Shown here: piece after piece, positions 34,799 through 44,581 of the stretch
Position numbering within the stretch: the first letter of the stretch is position 1
Layout of the letters: every line of letters starts with the position of its first letter
Assembly: GCA_938083445.1 (NCBI GenBank)
Contig: CALKCP010000023.1
Span: 1-64,000 of the forward strand
Length of the DNA: 64,000 nt
Source of the DNA: an uncultured Ulvibacter sp.
GTDB taxonomy: Bacteria; Bacteroidota; Bacteroidia; Flavobacteriales; Flavobacteriaceae
Reading direction: 5' to 3'
The notes under the pieces: generated by a model
Databases searched by the model: none
What the model saw: only the letters and a program-made list of their open reading frames with translations
Told to the model about the DNA's origin: nothing
Made by a program: the position numbers and the translations under genes

Positions 34799-35263
34799 TC
34801 ATTTCTTCGAGGAGGGAATAGCTTCCTTTAAGACTTGTATCTCCTTTTGCTGTTTTATCAAATAGAGTGTGAGCTCTTCCACTTTTTCGAGCAATATCAG
34901 ATTCATAGCCTTCAGCGACATGCCTTCTTCTTCCAGATCTAGGGCCGATGGTACTCCGGGTAAATGATGGTTTTTCTCAATAAATTGGGCAACTTCATCT
35001 AAGGTTAGAAAGGCATAGGATGGGTTCAGTTTCGAATCCCCATCAAAGTAGTTCTCAAAAACATAATCGGGTGCAACGGCACCTTCGAGATCTACTAAAA
35101 CTTCTCGCGTGTGGATGTTTCCATTTACAGTAAGTAGCGCATCAGGGTTTGCGGTTCCGATGCCAATGTTACCATTTTTTTCAAAGATGTTTTTATATTT
35201 TGACCGCTGTGAATAGCTGGTCGCTGTTAGAAGGATTACTATAATTAAGAGTGCATTTTTCAT
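34799..35263 (-). CDS. Secreted S74-like tail protein
   Basis: 154 residues with a signal peptide (MKNALLIIVILLTATSYSQ). 'NGNIGIGTANPDALLTVNGNI' is followed by 'VLVDLEGAVAPDYVFE', 'YAFLTLDEVAQFIEKNHHLPGVPSALDLEEEGMSL' and a helical end 'LLEKVEELTLYLIKQQKE'. This pattern is common in Bacteroidota secreted proteins and resembles the C-terminal chaperone/trimerisation tail of phage fibres. This copy is only the tail, without a long N-terminal fibre. Confidence 0.75.
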   Translation of the reverse strand: MKNALLIIVILLTATSYSQRSKYKNIFEKNGNIGIGTANPDALLTVNGNIHTREVLVDLEGAVAPDYVFENYFDGDSKLNPSYAFLTLDEVAQFIEKNHHLPGVPSALDLEEEGMSLKAMNLILLEKVEELTLYLIKQQKEIQVLKEAIPSSKK

Positions 35264-35548
35264 AAGGTATCGGTATGTAAAAGATGTAACTTTAAAAGTA
35301 CATTAATTTTTAAAAGCAGTTCTATTCGAATGAAAAACTCTTTCAAAAAAACATAATTATCAGACCATTGTTGCGTTATTAGAAAAGCGGTTCGTTGTAA
35401 ATCTGCGGCTGAGCCTTAAATAATTGACATAAGGTGTCGTATTATCAGGGACTTAAGCTGTTAAATAAATGTTGACAACTTCAGCCTTCAGGCGACATGC
35501 CCTTTACTTAAGTTTTATCTTTACACCTATAAAAAAACTTTAAAAGAA

Positions 35549-38500
35549 ATGATTAAGCAACTCCTATTCGTTTTCCTTTTCGCACTTAGTTCTTTTTCTT
35601 CCTATGGGCAGCAAACCGAAGCTTTCACAAATGATTTGGTGGCGTTTAGCAAAGCAGTCGACTTGTATAGAAACAGCCAGTATTTGGCGGCGCAACACGT
35701 ATTCAGTAAAATAAAGGAAATAACGACGAAGGAAACTGTAAAAAGTGATTGTGCTTATTATGTTGCAAGCTGTGCAGTTCGATTGAACCAGCAAGACGCA
35801 GATCAATTAATGGAGTCTTTCGTAACGGATTACCCAACAAGTGTTAAGCGAAATTTTGCCTATATCAATGTAGCACATTATTACTTTGATATCGGGAAGT
35901 ATTCGTATGCTAGTAAATGGTATGATAAAGTAGATTCAAGCAATCTAAGTGGTATCGAATTAGAGCGTTTTAACTTTAATAATGGGTACACTTATTTTAA
36001 AAACAAGCGATATTCGGAAGCTAGAAAATATTTGAATCGGGTTAGTGATTCGGAAAAATATGCGTCTCAGGCAAAGTATTACCTCGGGTTTATCGCCTAT
36101 GATGCTGATGAATACGAAACTGCCAATGCGCTTTTTGAAGAAGTAAAAGGGGAGGAGCGCTATGCTGAAGGATTGTCCTATTATAAAGCAGATATGAATT
36201 TTAAACTAGGAAAGTTTGAAAAAGCAATCGCTTTAGGGAAGGAAAAGTACGATGATTCGAGTCCGGCAGAAAAGAGTCAGCTTTCCAAGATTATTGGAGA
36301 GAGTTACTTTAATTTAGAGAAGTATCAAGAGGCAATTCCTTTTTTAGAGAATTATAAGGGTAGTCAAGGTAAATGGAATAATACTGATTATTATCAGTTG
36401 GGTTATGCGTATTACAAGGAGGGCAACTATGAACGCGCTAGTTCTGAATTTAACAAAATTGTGGGGGGTAAAAATTCGGTAGCACAAAATGCCTATTATC
36501 ATTTAGCTGAAGCTTATGTGAAACAAGATCAAAAGCAGCAAGCTTTAAATGCATTTAAAAACAGCTCAGAAATGGTTTTTAGTGCCGAAATTCAGGAAGA
36601 TGCTTGGTTAAATTATGCCAAGTTGAGTTATGAAATTGGAAATAGCTATGTAAGTGTTCCCCAAGTGCTCCTTTCGTTTATAACAAGCTACCCTGACAAT
36701 AAGAATAACGAGGAACTCAGGGACTTGTTAATCGATTCATATATGACTTCGAAAAACTATCGCGAAGCGATGGAGTTGTTGGAAAACAATAAGTCATTCG
36801 AGAATAAGCTTGCCTATCAGAAGGTCGCTTTCTATCGGGGAGTTGAGGTATATAATGAGGGTAATTATTTGGAGGCGATTACACTTTTCGAAACATCTCT
36901 TAAAGAACCTCGCGATGCTAATTTTACTGCGCGAGCTACCTATTGGAAGGCTGAATGTGACTTTCAACTTTCAAACTTTGAATCCTCTTTAATCGGTTAC
37001 AAACAGTATTTGCAATTGCCAACAGCAGCAGAAAGCCCTGAGTATAGAAACAGTGCATACAACCTTGCCTATAATTATTTTAAGCTGAAAAATTATTCTG
37101 AAGCGATTGCCAGTTTTAATACATATGTTTCGAATCCTGATGCCGAAACTGCCAGAAAGAAGGATGCGCATCTTAGATTGGGGGATAGTTATTTTGTTAC
37201 GAGTGAATATTGGCCTGCGATGGAGAATTACAATGCTGCGATTGAAATGAGTGCCTTAAATAATGATTATGCACAATTTCAAAAAGCGATCAGTTATGGC
37301 TTTGTTGATAGAATAGATACCAAAGTTGAGGCATTGAATGCCTTTATTAAAGACTATCCTAAATCTGTGTACCGCGATGATGCCTTGTATGAATTAGGAA
37401 ACACCTATGTTTCACAAGACCGAACCAATGAGGCAATTTCGATGTATGATAAATTAGCTCTGGAGCTTCCACAAAGTAGCTTTATTTCTAAATCGCTTTT
37501 GAAGAAGGCTTTAATCCTTGATAATACCGGGAAAAGTAATGATGCGTTGCTCATATTCAAGCAAGTGGCAAGAGACTACCCATCAAGCCCCGAAGCGCTT
37601 CAAGCTGTTTCTTCAGCGAAAATTATATATATCGATCAAGGAGATGTAAATGCCTACGCGACTTGGGTGCAAACATTAGATTTTGTTGGTATTGAAGATG
37701 CAGAGCTTGATGACGCGACTTTTCAAGTAGCAGAAAGAGCCTATAGAGAAAGTAAAGTAAGCCAGGCGATATCGAGATTAGAGGATTATTTAGAGCAATT
37801 TCCTGCAGGAAACCATGCCTTGTCAGCACATTTTTATTTAGGTCAGATGTACTTTGCAGATGGAAATAGCGATGCTGCAATTCCACAATATCTGTTTACC
37901 GTTTCAAAGGAGCGCAATGCGTTTACCGAACAGGCATTATCACGTATTTCTGAATTGTACTTAGTGAAAAAAGACTACCAAAATGCGTTGCCCTATTTAG
38001 AACGTTTGGCAATTGAAGGTGATTTTCCACAAAATATTATTTTTGCTCTAACCAATAGTATGAAGGCGAGCTACGAGCTAAAGCAGTATACCGAAGCCGT
38101 TGCCTATGCTGAAAAAGTGCTAGCGAATTCAAGAATTGACAATACCATAAAAAGCGATGCTCAGGTTATCATTGCGCGATCGGCCATGCAAACCGGAAAT
38201 GAAGAAAAGGCAAAAGCGGCCTATATTGAAGTGTCTAAAATCAGTTCTGGGAAGTTGGCTGCAGAAGCACTCTATTACGAGGCTTATTTTAAAAATAAGG
38301 AAGGCGAATTTGCTGCTTCAAACGATACCATACAGGTTTTGGCAAAAGATTTTTCTGGGTATAAATTCTATGGAGCCAAAAGCTTGGTTCTAATGGCTCA
38401 GAACTTTTATGCTTTGGGAGATGCTTTTCAAGCCTCCTATATTTTAGAAAGTGTGATTGCCAATTTTAAGGATTATCCGGATGTTCTCGAAGAGGCAAAA

Positions 38501-38569
38501 GTAGACCTAGCCGCTATAAAGGCGACGGAGGCTAAGACAAATTCATCTATAGAAACGGATGAGAACTAA
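35549..38569 (+). CDS. Large periplasmic TPR protein
   Basis: 1,006 residues with a signal peptide (cleavage near 'SSYGQQ'). Almost the whole chain is TPR-like helices, recognised by repeated 'YYLGFIAYDADEYETANALFEEV', 'YYQLGYAYYKEGNYERASSEF', 'ALYELGNTYVSQDRTNEAISMYDKL' and similar. A protein-interaction scaffold in the periplasm. Its stop overlaps the start of an outer-membrane barrel gene by one base, so the two likely work together. A weak TATCTTTA element lies about 25 nt upstream of the start. Confidence 0.88.
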   Translation: MIKQLLFVFLFALSSFSSYGQQTEAFTNDLVAFSKAVDLYRNSQYLAAQHVFSKIKEITTKETVKSDCAYYVASCAVRLNQQDADQLMESFVTDYPTSVKRNFAYINVAHYYFDIGKYSYASKWYDKVDSSNLSGIELERFNFNNGYTYFKNKRYSEARKYLNRVSDSEKYASQAKYYLGFIAYDADEYETANALFEEVKGEERYAEGLSYYKADMNFKLGKFEKAIALGKEKYDDSSPAEKSQLSKIIGESYFNLEKYQEAIPFLENYKGSQGKWNNTDYYQLGYAYYKEGNYERASSEFNKIVGGKNSVAQNAYYHLAEAYVKQDQKQQALNAFKNSSEMVFSAEIQEDAWLNYAKLSYEIGNSYVSVPQVLLSFITSYPDNKNNEELRDLLIDSYMTSKNYREAMELLENNKSFENKLAYQKVAFYRGVEVYNEGNYLEAITLFETSLKEPRDANFTARATYWKAECDFQLSNFESSLIGYKQYLQLPTAAESPEYRNSAYNLAYNYFKLKNYSEAIASFNTYVSNPDAETARKKDAHLRLGDSYFVTSEYWPAMENYNAAIEMSALNNDYAQFQKAISYGFVDRIDTKVEALNAFIKDYPKSVYRDDALYELGNTYVSQDRTNEAISMYDKLALELPQSSFISKSLLKKALILDNTGKSNDALLIFKQVARDYPSSPEALQAVSSAKIIYIDQGDVNAYATWVQTLDFVGIEDAELDDATFQVAERAYRESKVSQAISRLEDYLEQFPAGNHALSAHFYLGQMYFADGNSDAAIPQYLFTVSKERNAFTEQALSRISELYLVKKDYQNALPYLERLAIEGDFPQNIIFALTNSMKASYELKQYTEAVAYAEKVLANSRIDNTIKSDAQVIIARSAMQTGNEEKAKAAYIEVSKISSGKLAAEALYYEAYFKNKEGEFAASNDTIQVLAKDFSGYKFYGAKSLVLMAQNFYALGDAFQASYILESVIANFKDYPDVLEEAKVDLAAIKATEAKTNSSIETDEN

Positions 38570-40407
38570 TGGACCCCAAACCGACACCAAGAAATCAAAA
38601 TTCTATGCGCAAAATCGCAGTAAATAACAAAACGGCTAATACCTTAAATAAAGGGACCTTTAGCTTCCATCTTTTTTCGAAGTTTGAAACAGGAACCCTG
38701 CTCTTGTTTTCGATATTATTCTTTTCAAGCAGCATCTTATCAGCACAAGAAAAGGATGACTTGGGGACCGAAGTAGTAAATATTGTGAAGCCATATAGTC
38801 CGACGATATCAGATGCTTTCAAAGTAAAAGAAACACCAAGATTAGCCGATTCAATGGCCACAGCGAAGAAGAAGGTCCGTTATCGTATTTTTTCTGTACC
38901 AGTAGCTTCCACATTTACCCCGGCAAAAGGGAAGGCAGCTACGGTTGAAAAAGTCAAGTCTATTAAATTGTTTGATAATTATGCGTCTCTTGCCTTCGGA
39001 AATTATACAAATATTTTGGCCGAATTGTACAGTAATTTTGAAATCAGTCGCACCGACAATGTTGGTTTTTTCTTGAAACATAATTCGTCTCAAGGCGGCA
39101 TTGACGGCGTGCTTGTGGATGATGCCTTTTATGACACTGGGGTAGATGCAAGCTATACAAGCAGGCAGCGAGATGTTTCGTACCGATTGGACGTGGGTAT
39201 AGCACATCAAATGTATAATTGGTATGGTTTAAATGATGATTTCCGTCTGTTTTCAGATAGCCAGCTGGCTTCTATAGACACCAAGCAACAGTACTTTAGC
39301 GGCTATGTTGGTGGTGGTATTTCAATGGATGACTCTTATTTTGAGAAGGCAGCCGCTACCATTCGTTATGCAGGTGACTACTATGGTTCTTCAGAGTTTA
39401 ATATTGCGGCAAAGCCAGAGTTCTCGTTTCCTATTTCAGACGTTGCGCTGAAGGTGGATCTCGACCTAGATTATGTAAGCGGGAATTTTGATAGAAGTTA
39501 TCTTTCAAGCATAGGCGTCAAATACGGTCTTTTTAATGGGGGTATAATTCCTTCAATAGGTTATAAAAACAATGATTTAACGATGCGCTTGGGTGTTGCC
39601 ATGTATGTTGGTATGGATGCTGAGAACAGTACTACCGATTTCTTTATGTATCCGCGTATCACTGCTTCATATCGCCTAGTAGATGAGTTGTTAATTGCAT
39701 ACGGAGGCGTCGAAGGGGGTTTGGAGCAAAATACATATTATGGATTTAAAGAAGAAAACCCATTCGTGTCGCCAACATTATTGATTGCTCCCACAAACAA
39801 ATTGTATGAAGGCTTTGCGGGTTTAAAAGGAAAACTTTCTAATTCGGTCGGGTATAATGTTCGGGCCGCCTATGAAAATGAAAAAAATAAGGCGCTATTT
39901 CAGTTAAATGAGTATCGAGGGTTTCAAACAAATAACAGAGGATATGAGCAAGGAAATTCCTTTGCTATTGTTTATGACGACATTAAAACGCTAACGCTTT
40001 TTGGTGAATTAAAGGTAGAGGTGGCCGATGTGTTTTCGCTTGGTGTGAACGCAACCTTACGCAATTATAGCACGACGCAACAAATGGAAGCGTGGAATTT
40101 ACCAAATTTAGAGGCTTCATTATTTTCGAATTTTACGATTACCGAAGCGCTGTATGGAGGAGTCACTATATTTTATGTAGGAGAAAGAAAGGATTTGTTC
40201 AGTTTAAATGCCCCAGGTATTTCTACCGAAATCAACCTAGATGGGTATGTTGATGCAAATCTGCATCTTGGTTATCGACTCAACAATACGCTTTCATTTT
40301 TTCTAAAAGGAAGTAATTTATTTGGTGATAACTATCAGAAATGGGCAAATTATCAAGTTCAGGGAATCCAAGGGTTGGCTGGGGTAACCTATAAATTTGA
40401 TTGGTAG
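38569..40407 (+). CDS. TonB-receptor-like outer-membrane beta-barrel
   Basis: 612 residues; ATG at 38569 overlaps the TPR gene stop, and an ATG at 38605 is also possible. An unusually long N-terminus precedes a signal-like segment ending 'SSSILSAQ'. The mature protein begins 'EVVNIVKPYSPTISDAFKVKETP', then alternates beta strands and ends in Trp, as outer-membrane barrels do. No plug domain is visible. Possibly a TonB-independent barrel partnered with the TPR protein. Confidence 0.82.
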   Translation: MDPKPTPRNQNSMRKIAVNNKTANTLNKGTFSFHLFSKFETGTLLLFSILFFSSSILSAQEKDDLGTEVVNIVKPYSPTISDAFKVKETPRLADSMATAKKKVRYRIFSVPVASTFTPAKGKAATVEKVKSIKLFDNYASLAFGNYTNILAELYSNFEISRTDNVGFFLKHNSSQGGIDGVLVDDAFYDTGVDASYTSRQRDVSYRLDVGIAHQMYNWYGLNDDFRLFSDSQLASIDTKQQYFSGYVGGGISMDDSYFEKAAATIRYAGDYYGSSEFNIAAKPEFSFPISDVALKVDLDLDYVSGNFDRSYLSSIGVKYGLFNGGIIPSIGYKNNDLTMRLGVAMYVGMDAENSTTDFFMYPRITASYRLVDELLIAYGGVEGGLEQNTYYGFKEENPFVSPTLLIAPTNKLYEGFAGLKGKLSNSVGYNVRAAYENEKNKALFQLNEYRGFQTNNRGYEQGNSFAIVYDDIKTLTLFGELKVEVADVFSLGVNATLRNYSTTQQMEAWNLPNLEASLFSNFTITEALYGGVTIFYVGERKDLFSLNAPGISTEINLDGYVDANLHLGYRLNNTLSFFLKGSNLFGDNYQKWANYQVQGIQGLAGVTYKFDW

Positions 40408-40530
40408 TTCTTTTTTAGTCTTGTGTCTTGCCTTTTTTTCCATCTGTGAGAGCAGTCTATCCTCTTTACCTCACAATAAAGTTTTCTTGTATTCAATGAG
40501 ATGTTTATTTTTACAAAAAATGGTTCCAGA

Positions 40531-42159
40531 ATGAAATATTTTATTTTTATTATCTCCCTCGCCTTCATATCCTGTGCAGAGGATAGAATTCCTGCAGACT
40601 TATTGGTTAAGAATGCGAATATTTATACGGTTAATGTGAATTTTGATAAAGCAGAAGCTTTTGTAGTGAAGGAAGGAAGGATTCTAGAAATCGGGACCAC
40701 CGAAGAATTGGAGGAAAAATACATTACCACCGAAGTTTTTGATGTAGACGGAAAGACCTTAGTACCTGGACTAATAGATGGGCATGCTCATTTATACAAT
40801 TTAGGGTTGTCATTACAGCAAGCGGATTTAGCTGGAACGAAAAGTTATAAAGAAGTATTGGAAACGGTCGTTGCTTTTCAACAAGAAAACAAGGCTAGCT
40901 ATATCGTTGGTCGTGGGTGGGATCAAAATGATTGGGAAGTAAAAGAATACCCAACAAAGAAGGAGTTGGATTCTCTTTTTCCTGATACGCCAGTAGCCCT
41001 GGAGAGAGTAGACGGTCATGCCTTTATTACAAATAGTAAGGCCTTAGCCCTTGCGGGTATTACCAAAAAAACAAAAATGAGTGGTGGAGAGGTTATTCTA
41101 GTAAATGGAGAACCATCAGGTATTTTAATTGACACACCAATGGAATTGATTTATAAAACAATTCCGGCACTGTCTAGAGAGCAGAAAATAAAAGCATTAA
41201 AAGATGCCGAGAAAATATGTTTAGAACTCGGCCTTACGACCATTAATGATGCCGGCTTAAACCGAGATATAATTGAACTTATTGATAGTCTTCAGCAATC
41301 TGGTGAGATGTCAATAAAGGTATATGCAATGATTAGCAATACGAAATCGAATCGAGATTATTATTTTGATAAGGGTATTATAAAAACAGAGCGATTGACG
41401 GTTCGGTCTTTTAAAGTATATGCAGATGGTGCTTTAGGCTCTCGAGGTGCCGCAATGATCAATTCTTATAGTGATAAGGAAAATCATTTTGGAGCATTTA
41501 TTACACCGAAAGATAGTCTTTATTACTATGCACAAAGAATCGCAGTATCAGGCTTTCAAATGAATACCCATGCAATTGGTGATGCCGCCAATGATATTGT
41601 CTCTGAAGCCTACAGGAAAGCACTCGTAGGGACGAAGAATTTAAGATGGAAAGTTGAACATGCTCAAGTTCTTGCCGCAACTGGTTTGCGTTATTTTGGT
41701 AGGGATATGATTCCAAGTGTCCAACCAACGCATGCCACCAGCGATATGTATTGGGCTGAAGATAGAATTGGAGAGGAAAGAATTGAAAGAGCATATGTGT
41801 ATAAAACCTTGCTAAATAAAGCGAAACTAATTGTTTTAGGGACCGATTTTCCTGTAGAAAAAGTCAATCCAATGTATACGTTTTATGCTGCCGTAGCGCG
41901 CAAGGATTTAAATAACTATCCCGAAGATGGCTATAGGCGCAAAGAAGCCTTAAGTCGTTTAGAAACCCTCAAGGGAATGACAATTTGGCCCGCGTTCTCA
42001 AATTTTGAAGAAAATGATAAAGGAAGTATCGTGACTAGAAAATTTGCCGATTTTACGATCTTAGACAGGGATATAATGACAATTCCTGAAGATAGCATTC
42101 CAAAAGTGAAAGTTCTAGCCACCTATATTAACGGTAAAAAAGTCTTCGGAAGAGATTAA
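40531..42159 (+). CDS. Amidohydrolase lipoprotein (YtcJ-like)
   Basis: 542 residues from the ATG at 40531; ATG at 40501 adds ten residues before the signal. The N-terminus MKYFIFIISLAFISC is a lipoprotein signal. Metal site motifs: 'GLIDGHAHLYNLG', 'HAIGDAAND', 'KVEHAQV' and 'LGTDFPVEKVNP'. 'FKVYADGALGSRGA' is typical of YtcJ-like enzymes. Acts on an unknown amide or related bond in the periplasm or at the surface. Confidence 0.87.
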   Translation: MKYFIFIISLAFISCAEDRIPADLLVKNANIYTVNVNFDKAEAFVVKEGRILEIGTTEELEEKYITTEVFDVDGKTLVPGLIDGHAHLYNLGLSLQQADLAGTKSYKEVLETVVAFQQENKASYIVGRGWDQNDWEVKEYPTKKELDSLFPDTPVALERVDGHAFITNSKALALAGITKKTKMSGGEVILVNGEPSGILIDTPMELIYKTIPALSREQKIKALKDAEKICLELGLTTINDAGLNRDIIELIDSLQQSGEMSIKVYAMISNTKSNRDYYFDKGIIKTERLTVRSFKVYADGALGSRGAAMINSYSDKENHFGAFITPKDSLYYYAQRIAVSGFQMNTHAIGDAANDIVSEAYRKALVGTKNLRWKVEHAQVLAATGLRYFGRDMIPSVQPTHATSDMYWAEDRIGEERIERAYVYKTLLNKAKLIVLGTDFPVEKVNPMYTFYAAVARKDLNNYPEDGYRRKEALSRLETLKGMTIWPAFSNFEENDKGSIVTRKFADFTILDRDIMTIPEDSIPKVKVLATYINGKKVFGRD

Positions 42160-42165
42160 TCTAAA

Positions 42166-42223
42166 TGTCACTTCGAGTGAATTTCAAATTGCGGTAGCAA
42201 CTATGAAATTAGTATCGAGAAGT
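42166..42223 (+). repeat. TCGAG-type intergenic repeat, copy 2
   Basis: TGTCACTTCGAGTG, then nested hairpin arms (AATTTCA...TGAAATT with inner TTGC-GGTA-GCAA), then GTATCGAGAAGT. Same plan as 12971-13018. Lies between two convergent genes, 7 nt after a stop codon. Confidence 0.65.
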
Positions 42224-42230
42224 CGAGAAG

Positions 42231-43013
42231 TTATAGCCCACCTTTCGCTTGCAAGTCGGCAATGCAAAGAGGATCTAATTCAGGAACGCCAACGCGACCA
42301 GAGAAGCGCCCTAAGACCTTGGATCTAGTGTTACTTTCAAAATACATTAAGCATTCTTCTACAATACAGTGCTTGGGGTGTCCGGTGTCTTCATGATTGG
42401 TATGAATATCATCATCAAGTAAATTTACCAGCCCAACAATATGTCCCAATTCGTGTTGCAGGGTACTTGATTCAATCGTACTCAATTCTATAGATGGGTT
42501 TGAAGCTGCAAGCATTTGAAGTGTTTTTTCATAGATTACAATAGACGTATTAAGATAAGCCGTGCCCAAGGTAACCGATATATCCGTATCATTCGAAGAA
42601 ACACCATTGGCGAAGAAAACATAAACGGCAATAGTATCTTCAGTAGTATAGGCAGTTCGATTTTCATCTTCCGCAGTAAGAAGTTCTTGTGTTGTAAAAG
42701 GAGAACCTTGAACCTCAGGAACGCTTGTTTCAAGAATAGTAATACCTTCTGGTTTGTTCAGTCGCTCTTCTAAAAAGTCCCTAAGATTCGCAATTGTAAT
42801 GTCCGTAGGTCTGTAGAGTCCAAAATAAACAAGCTCAACTGTAATTTTTGAATAGGTATTGCTTGAAAGAATATCCTGGGCAGAGAGGCCTAAGGATTTT
42901 CTATTTTCTATTTTAAAATCATCTATTGGTTCACTGTCGTCTTCTTCTTTGCAGGATGCAATTAAAAGGAAAGAGAACAATATAAAAACGATTTTAATTG
43001 AAGTATACTTCAT
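42231..43013 (-). CDS. Metzincin-like metalloprotease lipoprotein
   Basis: 260 residues from the ATG at 43013 (MKYTSIKIVFILF), with a lipobox ending 'LLIASC' (Cys21). The zinc site is 'HELGHIVGLVNL' (His187, Glu188, His191). The third metzincin ligand position holds Asn197; His residues in the following 'HTNHEDTGHPKH' may substitute. 'CIVEECLM' gives the C-x4-C-x-M pattern of archaemetzincins, including the Met-turn. Only one further Cys follows. A surface protease of unknown substrate. Confidence 0.8.
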   Translation of the reverse strand: MKYTSIKIVFILFSFLLIASCKEEDDSEPIDDFKIENRKSLGLSAQDILSSNTYSKITVELVYFGLYRPTDITIANLRDFLEERLNKPEGITILETSVPEVQGSPFTTQELLTAEDENRTAYTTEDTIAVYVFFANGVSSNDTDISVTLGTAYLNTSIVIYEKTLQMLAASNPSIELSTIESSTLQHELGHIVGLVNLLDDDIHTNHEDTGHPKHCIVEECLMYFESNTRSKVLGRFSGRVGVPELDPLCIADLQAKGGL

Positions 43014-43130
43014 TGTTTTTTTTTTGGAAAAGGCAAACTTAAACTTATTCTGCACAATATGAAAACCCCTTCCATTATTTTAATGGTTTTTAGTTTTTTT
43101 ATTGTATTGTGCAGTTCTAAAGTTATGAAA

Positions 43131-43832
43131 TTAACTCTGAATTCTTACTAAGTAATCATAATTCTCTCCCCGACTTTTAATTTCAAAGCGAAGACTCTCA
43201 TTAAGGCAAGCACTTTCGAAGAGATTTTCATCAATATAGAGCCAGTCAAAAGCCTTGCTCACCTCACCTTTGTATTTTATTGTATATTCTAGTTCTCCAT
43301 AATAGCGATCGGCTGGAATCCAAATTCCGCCTTCTTCGCCTTGATCATACATATATTGAAGATCGGACGAGTCAATTAAAATTTGGCCACTAGGGGTTAA
43401 TAGTGATTTTAAATGTTGCAGGTACATGGAGACATATTCCAATTTCTGAAAAATACCAGTACCATTCATCAGCAATAAAATAGTGTCAAATTTTTCGTCT
43501 CTTAATTCTAGTAAACTCAGATGCCTTACATCTTCGACCCCTTGCAGTTTGCACACATCCACGGCTCCTTTAGACGTATCGATTGCAGTAACCTGCATGC
43601 CTTTTTTCTGAAGATATAAAGAGTGACATCCTGCGCCGCAACCAACGTCTAGAACTTTTCCCTTACAAAGTTTTAACGCAGCTTTTTCCAAAACAGGCAT
43701 TTCAGAATGTTTTCTAAAAAAGTAAGGCAATGGCAATACATCCTCTTCGCTAATATTTGTCTCATTGATTATATCCTCGGTATAGTTTCCGTGGTAATAA
43801 TCGAGCAAAGCAGTACCTAAAATGTCGATCAT
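43131..43832 (-). CDS. Class I SAM-dependent methyltransferase
   Basis: 233 residues. Motif I 'VLDVGCGAGCHSLYLQKKG', then 'VTAIDTS' with the ribose-binding Asp and 'FDTILLLMNGTGIFQ'. No signal peptide, so cytoplasmic. Substrate cannot be read; it stands alone between unrelated genes. Confidence 0.86.
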   Translation of the reverse strand: MIDILGTALLDYYHGNYTEDIINETNISEEDVLPLPYFFRKHSEMPVLEKAALKLCKGKVLDVGCGAGCHSLYLQKKGMQVTAIDTSKGAVDVCKLQGVEDVRHLSLLELRDEKFDTILLLMNGTGIFQKLEYVSMYLQHLKSLLTPSGQILIDSSDLQYMYDQGEEGGIWIPADRYYGELEYTIKYKGEVSKAFDWLYIDENLFESACLNESLRFEIKSRGENYDYLVRIQS

Positions 43833-43891
43833 TTAACGCAGTGATTTTTAGATTGTTGGTTCATTTGACTTTTGGACCTTTAGACTTTTAG

Positions 43892-43913
43892 ACCTGCCTG
43901 CTGGCAAGCAGGT
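43892..43913. repeat. GC-rich palindromic repeat
   Basis: ACCTGCctgctggcaaGCAGGT in a 150-nt gap, embedded in degenerate TTTAGAC/TTAGATTG iterations (43858-43950). Related to the palindrome inside trpF. Confidence 0.6.
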
Positions 43914-43982
43914 TGTTAGATTGTTAAATCGTTTAGTTATTTAGATTGCTTAATTTTACCCAATACCAATTACCTCATAAAA

Positions 43983-44471
43983 ATGCAAGAAATAATAAAA
44001 GGTCTTCCAAAGCAAGCCAAAGATAAACATATCGAGAACAAAAAGTTCTTCACTTTACTGAAGAAAAGAACACCTAAGCATCTAGATTCTTTAATGCAGG
44101 AATTGCACGATGCCGAGTTTAAAAAGACCGATTGCTTACAATGTGCGAACTGCTGTAAAACGACTGGGCCTTTGTTCACTGATAAAGATGTCAAGCGAAT
44201 TTCCAAACACTTCAGAATAAAAGAACAGCAATTTATTGAAACCTATTTAAAGGTAGATGAAGACAATGACTATGTGCTAAAGTCTGTCCCTTGCGCTTTT
44301 TTAGGAGTGGATAATTATTGTAGTATTTATGATATCCGTCCTAAAGCCTGTAGCGAATTTCCGCATACCGATAGAAGAAAGTTTCAACAAATAACAGACC
44401 TTACCTTAAAGAATGTTGCTGTTTGCCCGGCAGCTTTTAATATCGTAGAGGAGATGAAAAAGCGAATTTAA
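43983..44471 (+). CDS. YkgJ-family cysteine-cluster protein
   Basis: 162 residues. Cysteines sit in 'CLQCANCCKTTGPLF', 'VPCAFLGVDNYCSIYDIRPKACSEFPH' and 'VCPAAF', the zinc- or iron-sulfur-binding arrangement of the CxxCxxCC (YkgJ) family. Cytoplasmic; biochemical role of the family is unknown. Confidence 0.88.
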   Translation: MQEIIKGLPKQAKDKHIENKKFFTLLKKRTPKHLDSLMQELHDAEFKKTDCLQCANCCKTTGPLFTDKDVKRISKHFRIKEQQFIETYLKVDEDNDYVLKSVPCAFLGVDNYCSIYDIRPKACSEFPHTDRRKFQQITDLTLKNVAVCPAAFNIVEEMKKRI

Positions 44472-44581
44472 AAAATCCACGAACACGTACTAATTCCCGA
44501 ACCAAATGCACTAAATAGTATGAAAAAAGCAGTATCTTCATTAACATGCCCCTTTTCTATATTAATTTTAAAAACAGCATT

